Shown: one piece after another, positions 16,080-24,801 of the stretch
Position numbering within the stretch: the first letter of the stretch is position 1
Layout of the letters: each line of letters begins with the position of its first letter
NCBI RefSeq assembly: GCF_032842945.2
Contig: NZ_CP146606.1
Coordinates: 930,001 to 994,000, forward strand
DNA length: 64,000 nucleotides
Origin: Roseovarius sp. W115
GTDB taxonomy: Bacteria > Pseudomonadota > Alphaproteobacteria > Rhodobacterales > Rhodobacteraceae
Reading direction: 5' to 3'
Notes under the pieces: generated by a model
Database searches by the model: none
The model's input: the letters and a program-made list of their open reading frames with translations, nothing else
What the model was told of the DNA's origin: nothing
Position numbers and translations under genes: made by a program

Positions 16080-16955
16080 TTGCCCCATTGCTGCTATGGC
16101 ACTTTCCATATCTGGAAGGTTGGGCATTTGTTCAGGACCACTCGTAAACATTCACCGGCCGTACAAAATCAAGTTCTGGATCGTGTCGTAGCAACCTTCA
16201 CCAAGCCGGAACCGCTTGAATTGTTTGCGGAAGAAGGCAATCGCGCGGCCTGTTTCGGGGAAGCATTGCACGCAATCTCTACCCATGTCGGCGAAGATAT
16301 GGTGTCTCCCCCGGATCAAGCGATTCTCAGGCCTTTGGAAGTCGCGTACCGGAAAATGAAAACAGTTTGGGGGGATTTTAGCCCTCAGGACTTTACGCTT
16401 TACGCCATGTCACTTCTTCTCGCGCAATTGGAAGACAAGGACGAAATACGCCGCTTCAGGCGTGGCGCGGCGAAGTATCTGTTGGAAACAAAGTCTCAGA
16501 TCGCACCAGAATTTCAGAAGCTGACTCTCAATGCTGAGATCCTTCTGAAATCTATGCCCGCTGCGCCCAAGAGCCCGTGGGAGCTTATTGTGTCAGGGAC
16601 TCAGGCGACCCCTCCAATTTGCAAGGATTTGGACAGGTCCGCGGTGCAACTCAAAGGCTCTGATTCTGCTCTGCGAGAACCGAAGAGACCCGCAGCAGCA
16701 CGGACAGACAACAACATATACAGACGGTCCACAATTGTTCACAAACGAAACCACCTGCGTGTCGTGCAGCAAGATGCAGCGCCGGCCGGCGCGGGTTTAG
16801 CAAATGACACAGCAGACCATCCCCGCGCGTCCGTGGCGCTCGACAAGAGCGAAAACAAAGCCATCTTAGTCACCACTACTCTCGCTTTGCTCGTTTTCGC
16901 GGCGCTTATTCTTGCTGTGTTGTTTTTCGTAGAGATACCATCGCCCACAGGTTGA
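16080..16955 (+). CDS. Possible tail-anchored protein of unknown function
   Basis: An open frame of 291 codons with a strongly hydrophobic segment near the C-terminus (about residues 263-286: TTTLALLVFAALILAVLFFV) preceded by a charged region, giving a single C-terminal membrane anchor. The middle is helical and charged. No family recognised. The start is doubtful: the only upstream start codon in frame is TTG at 16080 without a convincing ribosome site, and no ATG or GTG occurs for about 70 codons. A frameshift near the 5' end or a much later start is possible. Confidence 0.4.
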   Translation: MPHCCYGTFHIWKVGHLFRTTRKHSPAVQNQVLDRVVATFTKPEPLELFAEEGNRAACFGEALHAISTHVGEDMVSPPDQAILRPLEVAYRKMKTVWGDFSPQDFTLYAMSLLLAQLEDKDEIRRFRRGAAKYLLETKSQIAPEFQKLTLNAEILLKSMPAAPKSPWELIVSGTQATPPICKDLDRSAVQLKGSDSALREPKRPAAARTDNNIYRRSTIVHKRNHLRVVQQDAAPAGAGLANDTADHPRASVALDKSENKAILVTTTLALLVFAALILAVLFFVEIPSPTG

Positions 16956-17135
16956 TAGGCCTTTTGAGCGAGTTCCTTCCTGACCGCACACGTCACCTTT
17001 GCGATACAGTTTTCCAATTCACGATATTCGGTACTCTGCGCTTTGAATGAACACGTCTCCATCTTTCCGCCCCTTGCCCCGCCCTGTCCTGCCCCGTATC
17101 TAGAACCCAACCGCAGTCAAACCTCGGAGACCGAT

Positions 17136-17480
17136 ATGTTCAAAGGATTGGGCCAAATGGGCGACATGGCCAAGATGATGAAGGCCGCTCAGGAAATGCA
17201 GCAGAAGATGGCGTCGCTGCAGGAAGACATGCACAATCTGATGGTCACCGGCGAATCCGGAGCGGGTCTGGTCAAAGCCACCTGCACGGCAAAGGGTGAA
17301 CTCAAGGGTCTGGATATCGACCCGTCAATCTTCAATTCCGACGATAAGGAAGTTGTGGAGGATCTGATCCTTGCCGCCATAAAGGATGCCCAGACCAAGG
17401 CAACAAAGAAGGCTCAGGAAGAGATGGGAAAGATTACCGAAGGTATGGGGCTTCCCAAGGATATGAAGCTTCCATTCTAG
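17136..17480 (+). CDS. YbaB/EbfC family nucleoid-associated protein
   Basis: 114 residues starting MFKGLGQMGDMAKMMKAAQEMQ; CGGAGA lies upstream of this ATG, which is preferred over an earlier in-frame ATG at 17043. The N-terminal coiled helix followed by ESGAGLVKATCTAKGELKGLDIDPS is typical of YbaB. The family forms DNA-binding dimers. The gene lies just before recR, the usual bacterial arrangement (dnaX-ybaB-recR), although dnaX here is about 40 kb away. Confidence 0.95.
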   Translation: MFKGLGQMGDMAKMMKAAQEMQQKMASLQEDMHNLMVTGESGAGLVKATCTAKGELKGLDIDPSIFNSDDKEVVEDLILAAIKDAQTKATKKAQEEMGKITEGMGLPKDMKLPF

Positions 17481-17496
17481 GGCGCTCTGACTGGGC

Positions 17497-18090
17497 ATGA
17501 ATTCCACGCGCGATCTGGAAGCTCTCATTGAGATGATGGCCAAACTTCCCGGGCTGGGTCCGCGTTCGGCCCGCCGCGCCGTGCTTCATATGATCCGCAA
17601 ACGTGAACTTTTGCTGACGCCTCTGGCAGATCTTATGCAACAGGTTGCTGTCACGGCTCGTGAATGCCTCAACTGCGGCAATATCGGCACCACGGATATT
17701 TGCGACATCTGCGCCTCTGAGAAACGAGCGAACGGTTTGATCTGTGTGGTTGAAGATGTCGCCGACCTGTGGGCCATGGAACGCACAGCCATGTTCAAGG
17801 GACGTTACCATGTGCTGGGCGGAACGCTTTCAGCCTTGGACCAGATCGGCCCGGAACAGCTTCGTATTCCAAAGCTCTTGGACCGGGTGCAAAGCGAGAA
17901 TATCTCAGAGGTCATTTTAGCTCTCAACGCCACAGTTGATGGTCAAACAACGGCACATTACATCGCCGACCAATTGGAAGACCGCGTAACGCTCACCTCG
18001 CTGGCGCAAGGTGTGCCAATCGGAGGAGAACTAGACTACTTGGATGACGGCACGATTTCTGCTGCTCTCAATGCGAGGAAAGCTCTTTAA
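17497..18090 (+). CDS. recR: Recombination mediator protein RecR
   Basis: 197 residues, standard length. The helix-hairpin-helix ([20 protein letters not shown]), the four-cysteine zinc site ([16 protein letters not shown]) and a Toprim domain ([14 protein letters not shown]) are in the normal order. It loads RecA at gaps with RecF/RecO. It follows ybaB by 16 bases. The stop codon runs directly into a palindromic repeat shared with other gene ends in this window. Confidence 0.98.
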   Translation: MNSTRDLEALIEMMAKLPGLGPRSARRAVLHMIRKRELLLTPLADLMQQVAVTARECLNCGNIGTTDICDICASEKRANGLICVVEDVADLWAMERTAMFKGRYHVLGGTLSALDQIGPEQLRIPKLLDRVQSENISEVILALNATVDGQTTAHYIADQLEDRVTLTSLAQGVPIGGELDYLDDGTISAALNARKAL

Positions 18091-18091
18091 A

Positions 18092-18133
18092 GCGTTCGAC
18101 CTAAAACCTGACTCACAGCTTTGGGTCGAATGC
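18092..18133. repeat. Palindromic repeat (CGTTTCG...CCTGAGACATC...CGAAACG family), copy 1
   Basis: Arms GCGTTCGACCTAAA (18092-18105) and TTTGGGTCGAATGC (18120-18133) pair at 12 of 14 positions around a CCTGACTCA loop. It begins one base after the recR stop. It belongs to the same family as the elements at 18157, 28416 and 54258, which share the CCTGAGACATC loop. Probable terminator or REP-like element. Confidence 0.7.
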
Positions 18134-18156
18134 AGCGCAAGGTATGCGTGTTGCTT

Positions 18157-18199
18157 GCGCCGTGCCTTTGTTTGATGTCTCAGGTTAAAGGCCGGACGC
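18157..18199. repeat. Palindromic repeat family, copy 2 (inverted)
   Basis: Reading the minus strand, GCGTCCGGCCTTTAACC then TGAGACATC then CAAAGGCACGGCGC. The left arm supplies the last codons and stop of the convergent oxidoreductase gene. With copy 1 it fills the gap between recR and that gene. Confidence 0.65.
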
Positions 18200-19339
18200 T
18201 TTTGGTCTGGCAACATCAACCCAGACAGGCAGGTCATGTCCAAGTGCTATCACCGCCCCCAAACGCCCCAGCTCATCACTGCATTTCGCACCGCGCCCAC
18301 ACCCTGCTGTCGCGACGCTCACTCGATCACTCAGACGTTTCAGGATCGGTCGCTGATCCTCGCTGAAGGTTGTGACACATGACGCAATATAGCGCGACCC
18401 CAGCTTGGCTGAGGGCATGAGAGTTGTCAGGATTTCATCCAGGGTTCCGCCTACTGCGCCATCACCGCCTTGCCGAAACCATTTCTTAATTTGGCCGATA
18501 TCCCCCAACACGACATCGCTGGGGTCTCCTCCCAGTTTGATGTAATACCGCCCATCGGGATACTTGATCGGTGGCAATAAATACATATCCGTGCCATCTC
18601 CGAAATACTGTATCACAGGCGGCAACCCGGTTAGCCGCTCGGCTTCACGTTCCTCGACCTCCACCATCAGGATGGTGCGCGCCATGACTGTGATGGGCAG
18701 TGGCTCTGACAAGACCATGTTCGAGAAACCACCCGCAGCTACCAGAACCTGGTCAGCCGTAAATTGCCTGTCTTCTGTTTCGATTTCGACGCCGGACGCT
18801 GTCTCCCGAACACCGTTCGCAATCTGGAGAGCACGTGTTGCTCCGGCGTTCTGCGCAATGGCAATCTGTGCCGCGACCAGAGCCCGAGGATCGATGTAGC
18901 CCGCGCCTTTAGGCTCAAAGAGGGCATGCGTCGAAGCATCAAAGGAGAAATCAGGGAATCTGGATGACAGCGCACCAGCAGAATAGCTTTGAAACTCATA
19001 GCTTTCCTGTATCGCCAGCGCCTGGGTTTTCGTTATAGCCGGATGACCCGAAGGCCCGGCCATCAACAATCCACATTCTGTGTAAAAAGGAATACCGCTT
19101 TCGGCCTGGATGTCGCCGTATCGTGCAATACTGTCCGCGCTTGCTCGTGCCCAGAACGGATCCGGGTCAAGCGTGCGCGTGATCCGACCAGCGTCATAAT
19201 GTGACGCAAACACACCCTTATGGTGCTTCTTCTCGCGCGGTTCGTCTGGACCAATCAGGCACACCTCATGGCCAAGCTTTGACAAATGACGGGCGGCGGC
19301 AGATCCGATCATGCCTGCCCCAATGACTGCGACTTTCAC
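18185..19339 (-). CDS. FAD-dependent oxidoreductase, DAO/glycine oxidase family
   Basis: The GTG at 19339 gives MKVAVIGAGMIGSAAARHL, the Rossmann FAD-binding start; the longer open frame would add 70 unlikely residues. The protein is 384 residues with the usual family landmarks, including a late RPILKRLSDRVSVATAGCGRGAK segment. Family members oxidise amines or D-amino acids such as sarcosine, glycine and D-proline. It lies 46 bases after trcR on the same strand. It could serve the proline-betaine-type pathway at 1-8 kb, whose amine oxidase step is missing there, but it is 10 kb away and the link is speculative. Confidence 0.88.
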   Translation of the reverse strand: MKVAVIGAGMIGSAAARHLSKLGHEVCLIGPDEPREKKHHKGVFASHYDAGRITRTLDPDPFWARASADSIARYGDIQAESGIPFYTECGLLMAGPSGHPAITKTQALAIQESYEFQSYSAGALSSRFPDFSFDASTHALFEPKGAGYIDPRALVAAQIAIAQNAGATRALQIANGVRETASGVEIETEDRQFTADQVLVAAGGFSNMVLSEPLPITVMARTILMVEVEEREAERLTGLPPVIQYFGDGTDMYLLPPIKYPDGRYYIKLGGDPSDVVLGDIGQIKKWFRQGGDGAVGGTLDEILTTLMPSAKLGSRYIASCVTTFSEDQRPILKRLSDRVSVATAGCGRGAKCSDELGRLGAVIALGHDLPVWVDVARPKASGL

Positions 19340-19385
19340 GGCACGCCCCCGTTCCACCTGGCAGTTTAGTTGGCGCGAGAATGCG

Positions 19386-20135
19386 TCAAGCTTCGTCTTT
19401 GTCCTCTTCGTCACCGTCACCGGACGGCAAGTTAAAGAAGCTGTCCGCGTCGATTTCCTTCTCAGGCTCTTCGGGCTCGTCGTTACCAAGGCTGAACGTC
19501 TCAAGCCCTTCAATCGCTGTCGGAATGCGCGGCTCTGCATCGGCCTCAAGACTTTGCTCGGTACTCAGAAGCTTGCGACGCTCGTCATCATCCATGGGCG
19601 CGCCTTCCTTGGCCTTTTTGGCAGCGGCCTTTTGTACAACCGCGTCAAGTTCGCTTTGCTTACATAGTCCAAGCGCCACCGGATCCACCGGCTCCATGCT
19701 CGAGATGTTCCAATGCGTGCGCTCACGAATTGACTGGATCGTGGGCTTGGTGGTGCCGACAAGTTTGGCAATCTGGCTGTCTACCAGCTCTGGGTGAAAC
19801 TTCACCAACCACAGGATCGCATTTGGGCGGTCCTGACGTTTCGACAAAGGCGTATACCGTGGACCGCGTCGCTTTTCCTCGCCCACGGCCGCTGGGTTAA
19901 ACTTCAAAGTCAGCTTATGCAGCGGGTCTTTCTCGGCCTTTTCAACTTCTTCCTGCGTCAATTGATTGTTGGCAATCGGGTCGAACCCTTTGACACCAGT
20001 CGCCACATCCCCATCGGCTATGCCTTGCACTTCCAATTCATGTAGGCCAACGAAATCGGCAATCTGCTTGAAGCTGATTGTTGTGTTGTCCACCAGCCAA
20101 ACAGCGGTGGCTTTGGTCATCAATGGCTTTGACAT
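19386..20135 (-). CDS. trcR: Cell cycle transcriptional regulator TrcR (DUF1013)
   Basis: 249 residues starting MSKPLMTKATAVWLVDNTT, with AAGGAG eight bases before the ATG. The conserved DUF1013 region covers an HTH-like N-terminus (ISFKQIADFVGLHELEVQGIADG) and GPRYTPLSKRQDRPNAILWLVK, QIAKLVGTTKPTIQSIRERTHWN. The C-terminal 50 residues are acidic (EPEEPEKEIDAD, GDGDEEDKDEA). The family is conserved in alphaproteobacteria and linked to cell-cycle transcription. Confidence 0.93.
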   Translation of the reverse strand: MSKPLMTKATAVWLVDNTTISFKQIADFVGLHELEVQGIADGDVATGVKGFDPIANNQLTQEEVEKAEKDPLHKLTLKFNPAAVGEEKRRGPRYTPLSKRQDRPNAILWLVKFHPELVDSQIAKLVGTTKPTIQSIRERTHWNISSMEPVDPVALGLCKQSELDAVVQKAAAKKAKEGAPMDDDERRKLLSTEQSLEADAEPRIPTAIEGLETFSLGNDEPEEPEKEIDADSFFNLPSGDGDEEDKDEA

Positions 20136-20270
20136 CGCGGCATCTCCTTGGCGCAAATCTGTCCCGTCGCCTGGAAAAGGCGGTCCTGAGGGTCTTCAGG
20201 ACGGGTTTCCGTTGTCGGGGAACTTGGCGCGTATATAGTCGGGACAAATCCAAAAAGAAAGAGCGATCTG

Positions 20271-20900
20271 TTGCGTGCGTTTCTCGTTTTTCTGTTCACG
20301 GCGTCATCGGCCATGGCCGACGCAGACAAGCCCGGTGTGTTCGACTATTATGTGCTATCTCTCAGTTGGTCGCCCAACTGGTGTGCGCTCGAAGGCGATG
20401 CGCGCGACGCTCCACAATGCGATGTGTCACAGGATTATGGCTGGGTGCTTCATGGACTGTGGCCTCAGTATCACCGCGGCTGGCCCGCCCATTGCCAAAC
20501 CGCCGAACGCCCTCCCTCGCGCAGGATGACGCGCGAGATGACGGACATCATGGGAAGCGCGGGTTTGGCCTGGTATCAATGGCGCAAGCATGGATCCTGC
20601 TCGGGCCTCTCTGCACCGGACTACTACGCGCTTAGCCGTGAGGCCTATGAGCAGATTGAACGCCCCGAGGTTTTTCGCAAACTGAACAAACCCGTAGAAC
20701 TGCCAGCCTCTGTTGTGGAAGACGCGTTTCTCAAGGCCAATCCGAACCTGACCCGGGACATGGTCACCGTCACCTGCCGCGCGGATCATATTCAAGAGGT
20801 TCGGATATGCCTGTCGAAAGACCTCGACCCAGTGCCCTGTGGGCGCGACGTGATCCGAGATTGCACACTTAAGGATGCACAGTTTGAGCCAATCCGATAA
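20271..20900 (+). CDS. Secreted ribonuclease T2 family protein
   Basis: 209 residues from a TTG start at 20271. A signal peptide (LRAFLVFLFTASSAMADA) is visible. Both active-site motifs are present: CAS I WVLHGLWPQY and CAS II WYQWRKHGSC. Several cysteines could form disulfides. It should degrade extracellular or periplasmic RNA via 2',3'-cyclic phosphate intermediates. It is divergent from trcR. A copy of the CTTCTTTCTTGT repeat follows its stop. Confidence 0.93.
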   Translation: MRAFLVFLFTASSAMADADKPGVFDYYVLSLSWSPNWCALEGDARDAPQCDVSQDYGWVLHGLWPQYHRGWPAHCQTAERPPSRRMTREMTDIMGSAGLAWYQWRKHGSCSGLSAPDYYALSREAYEQIERPEVFRKLNKPVELPASVVEDAFLKANPNLTRDMVTVTCRADHIQEVRICLSKDLDPVPCGRDVIRDCTLKDAQFEPIR

Positions 20901-20911
20901 AAGGCATTCTT

Positions 20912-20935
20912 GCTTCTTTCTTGTCCGAAATACCC
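20912..20935. repeat. Copy of the CTTCTTTCTTGT-GAAATACCC repeat family
   Basis: GCTTCTTTCTTGTCCGAAAT followed by ACCC. It lies 11 bases after the RNase T2 stop and equals one arm of the hairpin at 51886-51944. Confidence 0.55.
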
Positions 20936-20954
20936 TATTGCGCGGCCCACAGTC

Positions 20955-21506
20955 CTAGATCAGCTGGGTGAGAAGCACGACCGCTGCCACCGGCCAGAGC
21001 ACCACATGCAGCACATGGTCCAGCCAGTTGCTACTGCCCCAGCCAAGCGTCCAGATACCTTGCGCGAGGACAGCCACAGTCGCCAGAAACCAGTTGCCGG
21101 TTAGAAGGGCATAGGCACAGACCACCAGCACCATGATCGCCACGGGCTTTGGCGCGTAGCCATAGCGGTAGAGATCAAGTGGCAGCTTGCCGAAAGCGGC
21201 CAGCAGAAACCCGGTGTAGAGCAGTAAGAACACCCCTATTTCGAACGCGGCAAAGCCGGGAATGGGTATGCCAAACGCCACGGCAACATCGCGCAGCGCC
21301 AAGGCGGGCAACATAACGCCAAACGGCGCCAACAGCGCGACAAAACCGTTTATGCCAATGGTTTTTCGCAAAATGGTCGCGCAAGCGCCACCTGCCCCCA
21401 CGGCACAGATCAAAGCCAACCATGCAGGCAACACCAGACCGGTCACCGCAAAGGCCACCCAGCCCAGCAAAATGGCGATGCATGCCTTTGCCCCGAGCTC
21501 TGTCAT
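20955..21506 (-). CDS. Multi-pass membrane protein of unknown function next to the sialidase-like gene
   Basis: 183 residues from ATG 21506, which overlaps the stop of the sialidase-like gene (ATGA). It is almost entirely hydrophobic, with about six membrane segments (ACIAILLGWVAFAVTGLVLP, GVFLLLYTGFLLAAFG, IMVLVVCAYALLTGNW and others). No signature motif. The coupling suggests it works with the sialidase-like protein in or across the cytoplasmic membrane. Confidence 0.8.
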   Translation of the reverse strand: MTELGAKACIAILLGWVAFAVTGLVLPAWLALICAVGAGGACATILRKTIGINGFVALLAPFGVMLPALALRDVAVAFGIPIPGFAAFEIGVFLLLYTGFLLAAFGKLPLDLYRYGYAPKPVAIMVLVVCAYALLTGNWFLATVAVLAQGIWTLGWGSSNWLDHVLHVVLWPVAAVVLLTQLI

Positions 21507-22621
21507 TGCACCGCCACCCAATCCGAATTGAACGCCAGGACCCTCAGGCCTTTCTTATTGCCCACCGAATACGTCAGCAGAATCGTCCCGTCGGGGAGCG
21601 TGCGCAGCATCGGATACCGGGCTCCAGCCCCTTGCGATGCAACTTCTTTCAGAAAATGAAACGTCTCGCCTTCGTCCTGTGACAAAAGCAGGCTAAGACG
21701 ATCATCCGGAGTGGTTGCATCATTGGCCGCCATCAAGATCAGCCCATGCCCCAGCGAGAGTGCCGCGACCGGCGCGCTGGGATTGGCCATATCGATCGGC
21801 ACCGCATCCGTCCAGGTTTGCCCACCATCCGGCGTCTCGCATTTCAGGACGTGCCCGGAGGGGTCAAAATCGCGCAGGAAGGCCACCGCGTGTGTCTCAG
21901 TCAAAGGCACGACCATCGGCTGGATGGGTTTGCCCTCTCCGCTCATCCGTGCCGTGTCGCGCACACGGCCATCCTTGGCGAACCGAACAAACGTACCATG
22001 CGTGGCCCCAAGCTCGAAATAGGCGGGCAAGCCGTGGCTGCCGTCGGCGAATTTCACCATCGGGGATTTCACCAGATGCGAGCGATTGAGAAACGGCGAC
22101 AGGTTCAGCTTGCGCGCCCAGACCGGACCTTGCGGTCCCATTTGAACATCTGCAACCGACGCCATGGCCCAGCCCCCGACCGAGACCACCGTCGCAAAGA
22201 CATGTCCGGGGCGGGCGTCGTTCTCCACCGTGTTGCCAAGCGTGACCACAAGCTGTTCCGGCTCCATTGCAGCGCCCAGATCGGCGCGGCCGATACGTGT
22301 CCCCTGATCCGTCTTGACCCATCCTTCACCAGACCGCTCAAACCGTGCAAAATAAATGTCCACATCCGCCTGCGCCTCGGCTGAGCCTTCGAACCATAGA
22401 AGCTCAAAACCTTTGTCCGTGACGACCAGAGAGGGCGCGTGTGCCTGGCCCTCGGTGATATCATATTCAAACACCGTCTCAAATCTGGGCGTGCCTTGTG
22501 ACGGAACCTCATCGGGCGGTGCGAACCGCCAGACAGGCGCTTTGTCACGCCGCATAGCCACAGCGCTGAGCAAAAGGCTGAGGCCTGCCAGACACAAGAT
22601 GACCGCCTGTGCCGTGCCCAT
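21503..22621 (-). CDS. Sialidase-like (exo-alpha-sialidase/COG4692-type) beta-propeller protein
   Basis: 372 residues. An N-terminal hydrophobic stretch (AVILCLAGLSLLLSAVAM) serves as signal or anchor. The remainder shows beta-propeller features with Asp-box-like motifs (TPDGGQTWTD, SQDEGETFHF) and the family stretch AMEPEQLVVTLGN, NRSHLVKSPMV, GARYPMLRTLPDGTILLTYS. The substrate may be an extracellular glycan. It starts four bases after the quinone oxidoreductase stop and is coupled to the membrane protein gene. Confidence 0.82.
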   Translation of the reverse strand: MGTAQAVILCLAGLSLLLSAVAMRRDKAPVWRFAPPDEVPSQGTPRFETVFEYDITEGQAHAPSLVVTDKGFELLWFEGSAEAQADVDIYFARFERSGEGWVKTDQGTRIGRADLGAAMEPEQLVVTLGNTVENDARPGHVFATVVSVGGWAMASVADVQMGPQGPVWARKLNLSPFLNRSHLVKSPMVKFADGSHGLPAYFELGATHGTFVRFAKDGRVRDTARMSGEGKPIQPMVVPLTETHAVAFLRDFDPSGHVLKCETPDGGQTWTDAVPIDMANPSAPVAALSLGHGLILMAANDATTPDDRLSLLLSQDEGETFHFLKEVASQGAGARYPMLRTLPDGTILLTYSVGNKKGLRVLAFNSDWVAVQ

Positions 22622-22624
22622 GTC

Positions 22625-23608
22625 TCAACCCACCTTCAGAACGATTTTGCCAATGTGATCAGAGCTCTCCATGCGGGCGTGCGCCTTGGCGGCATCCATC
22701 AGCGGAAACTCTGAATCCATCACTGGTGCGACGCGCCCGGCCTCCAACAACGGCCAAACGTGGCGGCGCAAATCCTCGGCGATGCGCGCCTTGGCAAGGG
22801 TCGATTGAGGCCGCAGGGTTGAACCGGTGACGGTCAAGCGCCGGGTCATAACCTGTGTAAAGTTAACATCAACCCGCGGTCCTTGCAGGAAGGCGATCTG
22901 CACCAGGCGTCCCTCATCGGCCAGCGCATCCAGGTTTCGTGCAAGATAGGCCCCGCCAACCATGTCGAGGATCAGGTTTGCGCCCCCGGCCTTCTGCAAC
23001 ACAGTGACGAAATCTTCCGTGCGATAGTTGATCGCCTGCTCTGCCCCAAGCTTCAGGCATTGCGCGCATTTGGCATCGGATCCGGCGGTGGCAAACACCC
23101 GTGCGCCATAGGCATGGGCCAGTTGAATGGCCGTTGTCCCAATGCCGCTTGATCCGCCATGCACAAGAAAACGCTCGCCCGTCCGCAGACGTCCGCGTTG
23201 AAACACATTGGTCCAAACGGTGAAAAACGTCTCAGGCAGACACGCTGCCTGTTTCAGGGTGAGACCTTTGGGAACGGGAAGGCAATGCGCCGCCGCAGTG
23301 ACCACATATTCGGCGTAGCCGCCGCCGGGCAACAGAGCACAGACCCGATCCCCCAAAGCCACATCCGCGACGCCGGGCCCGAGGGCCACGACCTCTCCTG
23401 CGCCTTCCAGACCGGGAAGGTCGCTAGCGCCTTTCGGGGGATCGTAGAGCCCTGCGCGCTGCAAGGCATCGGGCCGATTTACACCCGCATAGGCCAGCTT
23501 GATCACCACCTCGCCATGGCGCGGCACTGGAATGGCCCGTGTCGATGGCACCAGAACCTCTGGCCCACCGGGTTTGGTGATCTCAACGACACGCATTGTC
23601 TGAGGCAA
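22625..23608 (-). CDS. NAD(P)H:quinone oxidoreductase (zinc-free MDR, PIG3/Qor type)
   Basis: About 327 residues of the medium-chain dehydrogenase family: VNRPDALQRAGLYDPP, LPGLEGAGEVVALG, HGGSSGIGTTAIQLAHAYGARV (Rossmann motif) and DMVGG. The TTG at 23608 has GGAGGG six bases upstream. The ATG at 23596 (MRVVEITKPGGPE) is the alternative and matches most homologues. It should reduce quinones or enones with NADPH. It is followed directly by the sialidase-like gene. Confidence 0.92.
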   Translation of the reverse strand: MPQTMRVVEITKPGGPEVLVPSTRAIPVPRHGEVVIKLAYAGVNRPDALQRAGLYDPPKGASDLPGLEGAGEVVALGPGVADVALGDRVCALLPGGGYAEYVVTAAAHCLPVPKGLTLKQAACLPETFFTVWTNVFQRGRLRTGERFLVHGGSSGIGTTAIQLAHAYGARVFATAGSDAKCAQCLKLGAEQAINYRTEDFVTVLQKAGGANLILDMVGGAYLARNLDALADEGRLVQIAFLQGPRVDVNFTQVMTRRLTVTGSTLRPQSTLAKARIAEDLRRHVWPLLEAGRVAPVMDSEFPLMDAAKAHARMESSDHIGKIVLKVG

Positions 23609-23670
23609 GTATCCACCCTCCACGAGGAAAGGTGGTATCAGCCTCGATCAGAATTGCAAAGAACCGGTGA

Positions 23671-24354
23671 TCAGCGACTCCAGCGGCCCGGCATACCGGT
23701 ATGAGGCCTGCCAGACGGAGCTTTGATCCGGTTGAGGAAGGAGAATGGACCTTTCATAAGGCCATCGACCAGCTTGCTCTCGCGCGCCTTGGCTTTGACT
23801 TTCTCAAACTGCATCACATCCTCAATCCGCCGGTCAAGAAACGCCCAGGTTTTTTCATGCCCTTCGCTCTGATCACCCAGCCAGTAGAGAACGGTTGACG
23901 AATAGACACCCGACAGCGTGGCACGCTTGGTGTACCAGTTCACATCGTCCGACGTGTCCCCCAAAGCGGTCCAGATATGATCGCAGGTCTTCCAGATCGC
24001 CTGCGCCCCCTCAAAAGCGTAGTGCGGCAAGGCAAAAAGCGTCATGCCCCGGCGCACCAGTTCCTTGTCCTCCACCGCTTCCAGACGAAACCGAACCGCC
24101 GCCGTCACCTTGTCGCGAAACCGCATCTGGTTAAGGTCCGCATCATTCAGACTGGCCAGCATGGCTTGGTCGCCCTCCTCATGATACGCCATCGCCAGAT
24201 CAACCGCCCCGCGCGGACAGACCGCCGCAGCAAGGCCCGGGCTCACCCCGGAATCCGCTTGCGCCGCTTTGAACGTCGCCTCGCTCCAACCGTCGAACGG
24301 CACGTGCGGTTTCGCCGCTTGCAGCAGCGCGTCTTTCACGTCTGTGTCGGCCAT
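23671..24354 (-). CDS. COQ9 family protein (ubiquinone biosynthesis accessory)
   Basis: 227 residues. ATG 24354 has TGGAGA upstream and is preferred over the ATG four codons earlier. The COQ9 family sequence is seen in FDGWSEATFKAA, CPRGAVDLAMAYH, RRGMTLFALPHYAFEGA and KTCDHIWTALGDTSDDVNWYTKRATLSGVYSST-type text, which forms the lipid-binding TetR-like fold. In eukaryotes COQ9 aids COQ7 hydroxylation of ubiquinone precursors. Confidence 0.92.
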   Translation of the reverse strand: MADTDVKDALLQAAKPHVPFDGWSEATFKAAQADSGVSPGLAAAVCPRGAVDLAMAYHEEGDQAMLASLNDADLNQMRFRDKVTAAVRFRLEAVEDKELVRRGMTLFALPHYAFEGAQAIWKTCDHIWTALGDTSDDVNWYTKRATLSGVYSSTVLYWLGDQSEGHEKTWAFLDRRIEDVMQFEKVKAKARESKLVDGLMKGPFSFLNRIKAPSGRPHTGMPGRWSR

Positions 24355-24466
24355 CGGTGTCTCCATCGTGATCAGGTGTTGCCCTAGACAAGCTAGAACG
24401 CCTTTGCTATACGGCCACTTCCTGCAATCTTATGCAACTTTAACCTAGAAAGGTGGTGACAACCAC

Positions 24467-24673
24467 ATGCAGGTCAGTGTTCGCGACAACAACGTCGATC
24501 AGGCGCTTCGTGCCCTGAAAAAGAAACTGCAGCGTGAGGGCGTGTTCCGCGAGATGAAGCTTCGGCAACATTTCGAGAAACCCTCCGAGAAGAAAGCGCG
24601 CGAGAAGGCCGAGGCCATCCGCCGCGCCCGCAAACTCGCACGCAAAAAAGCCCAGCGCGAAGGTTTGCTCTAA
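24467..24673 (+). CDS. rpsU: 30S ribosomal protein S21
   Basis: 68 residues, [20 protein letters not shown], with the basic helical C-terminus ([15 protein letters not shown]) typical of S21. AGAAAGG upstream provides the ribosome site. It is monocistronic with a strong terminator 30 bases downstream. Confidence 0.98.
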   Translation: MQVSVRDNNVDQALRALKKKLQREGVFREMKLRQHFEKPSEKKAREKAEAIRRARKLARKKAQREGLL

Positions 24674-24702
24674 GGAGCTATCTCGCAAGGCTGAGTAAGA
24701 TG

Positions 24703-24738
24703 ACCCCCGGGCAGACGCTTCGGGGGTTTGTCTTTTTT
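24703..24738 (+). terminator. Rho-independent terminator of rpsU
   Basis: Stem ACCCCCG paired with CGGGGGT around GGCAGACGCTT, followed by TTGTCTTTTTT. Confidence 0.85.
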
Positions 24739-24801
24739 GGGGGACATAAGTCTGGTTTAGTTTCAAGTACTGTGCATGATGTCGGCTTTGAGCCCAAAGT
24801 G

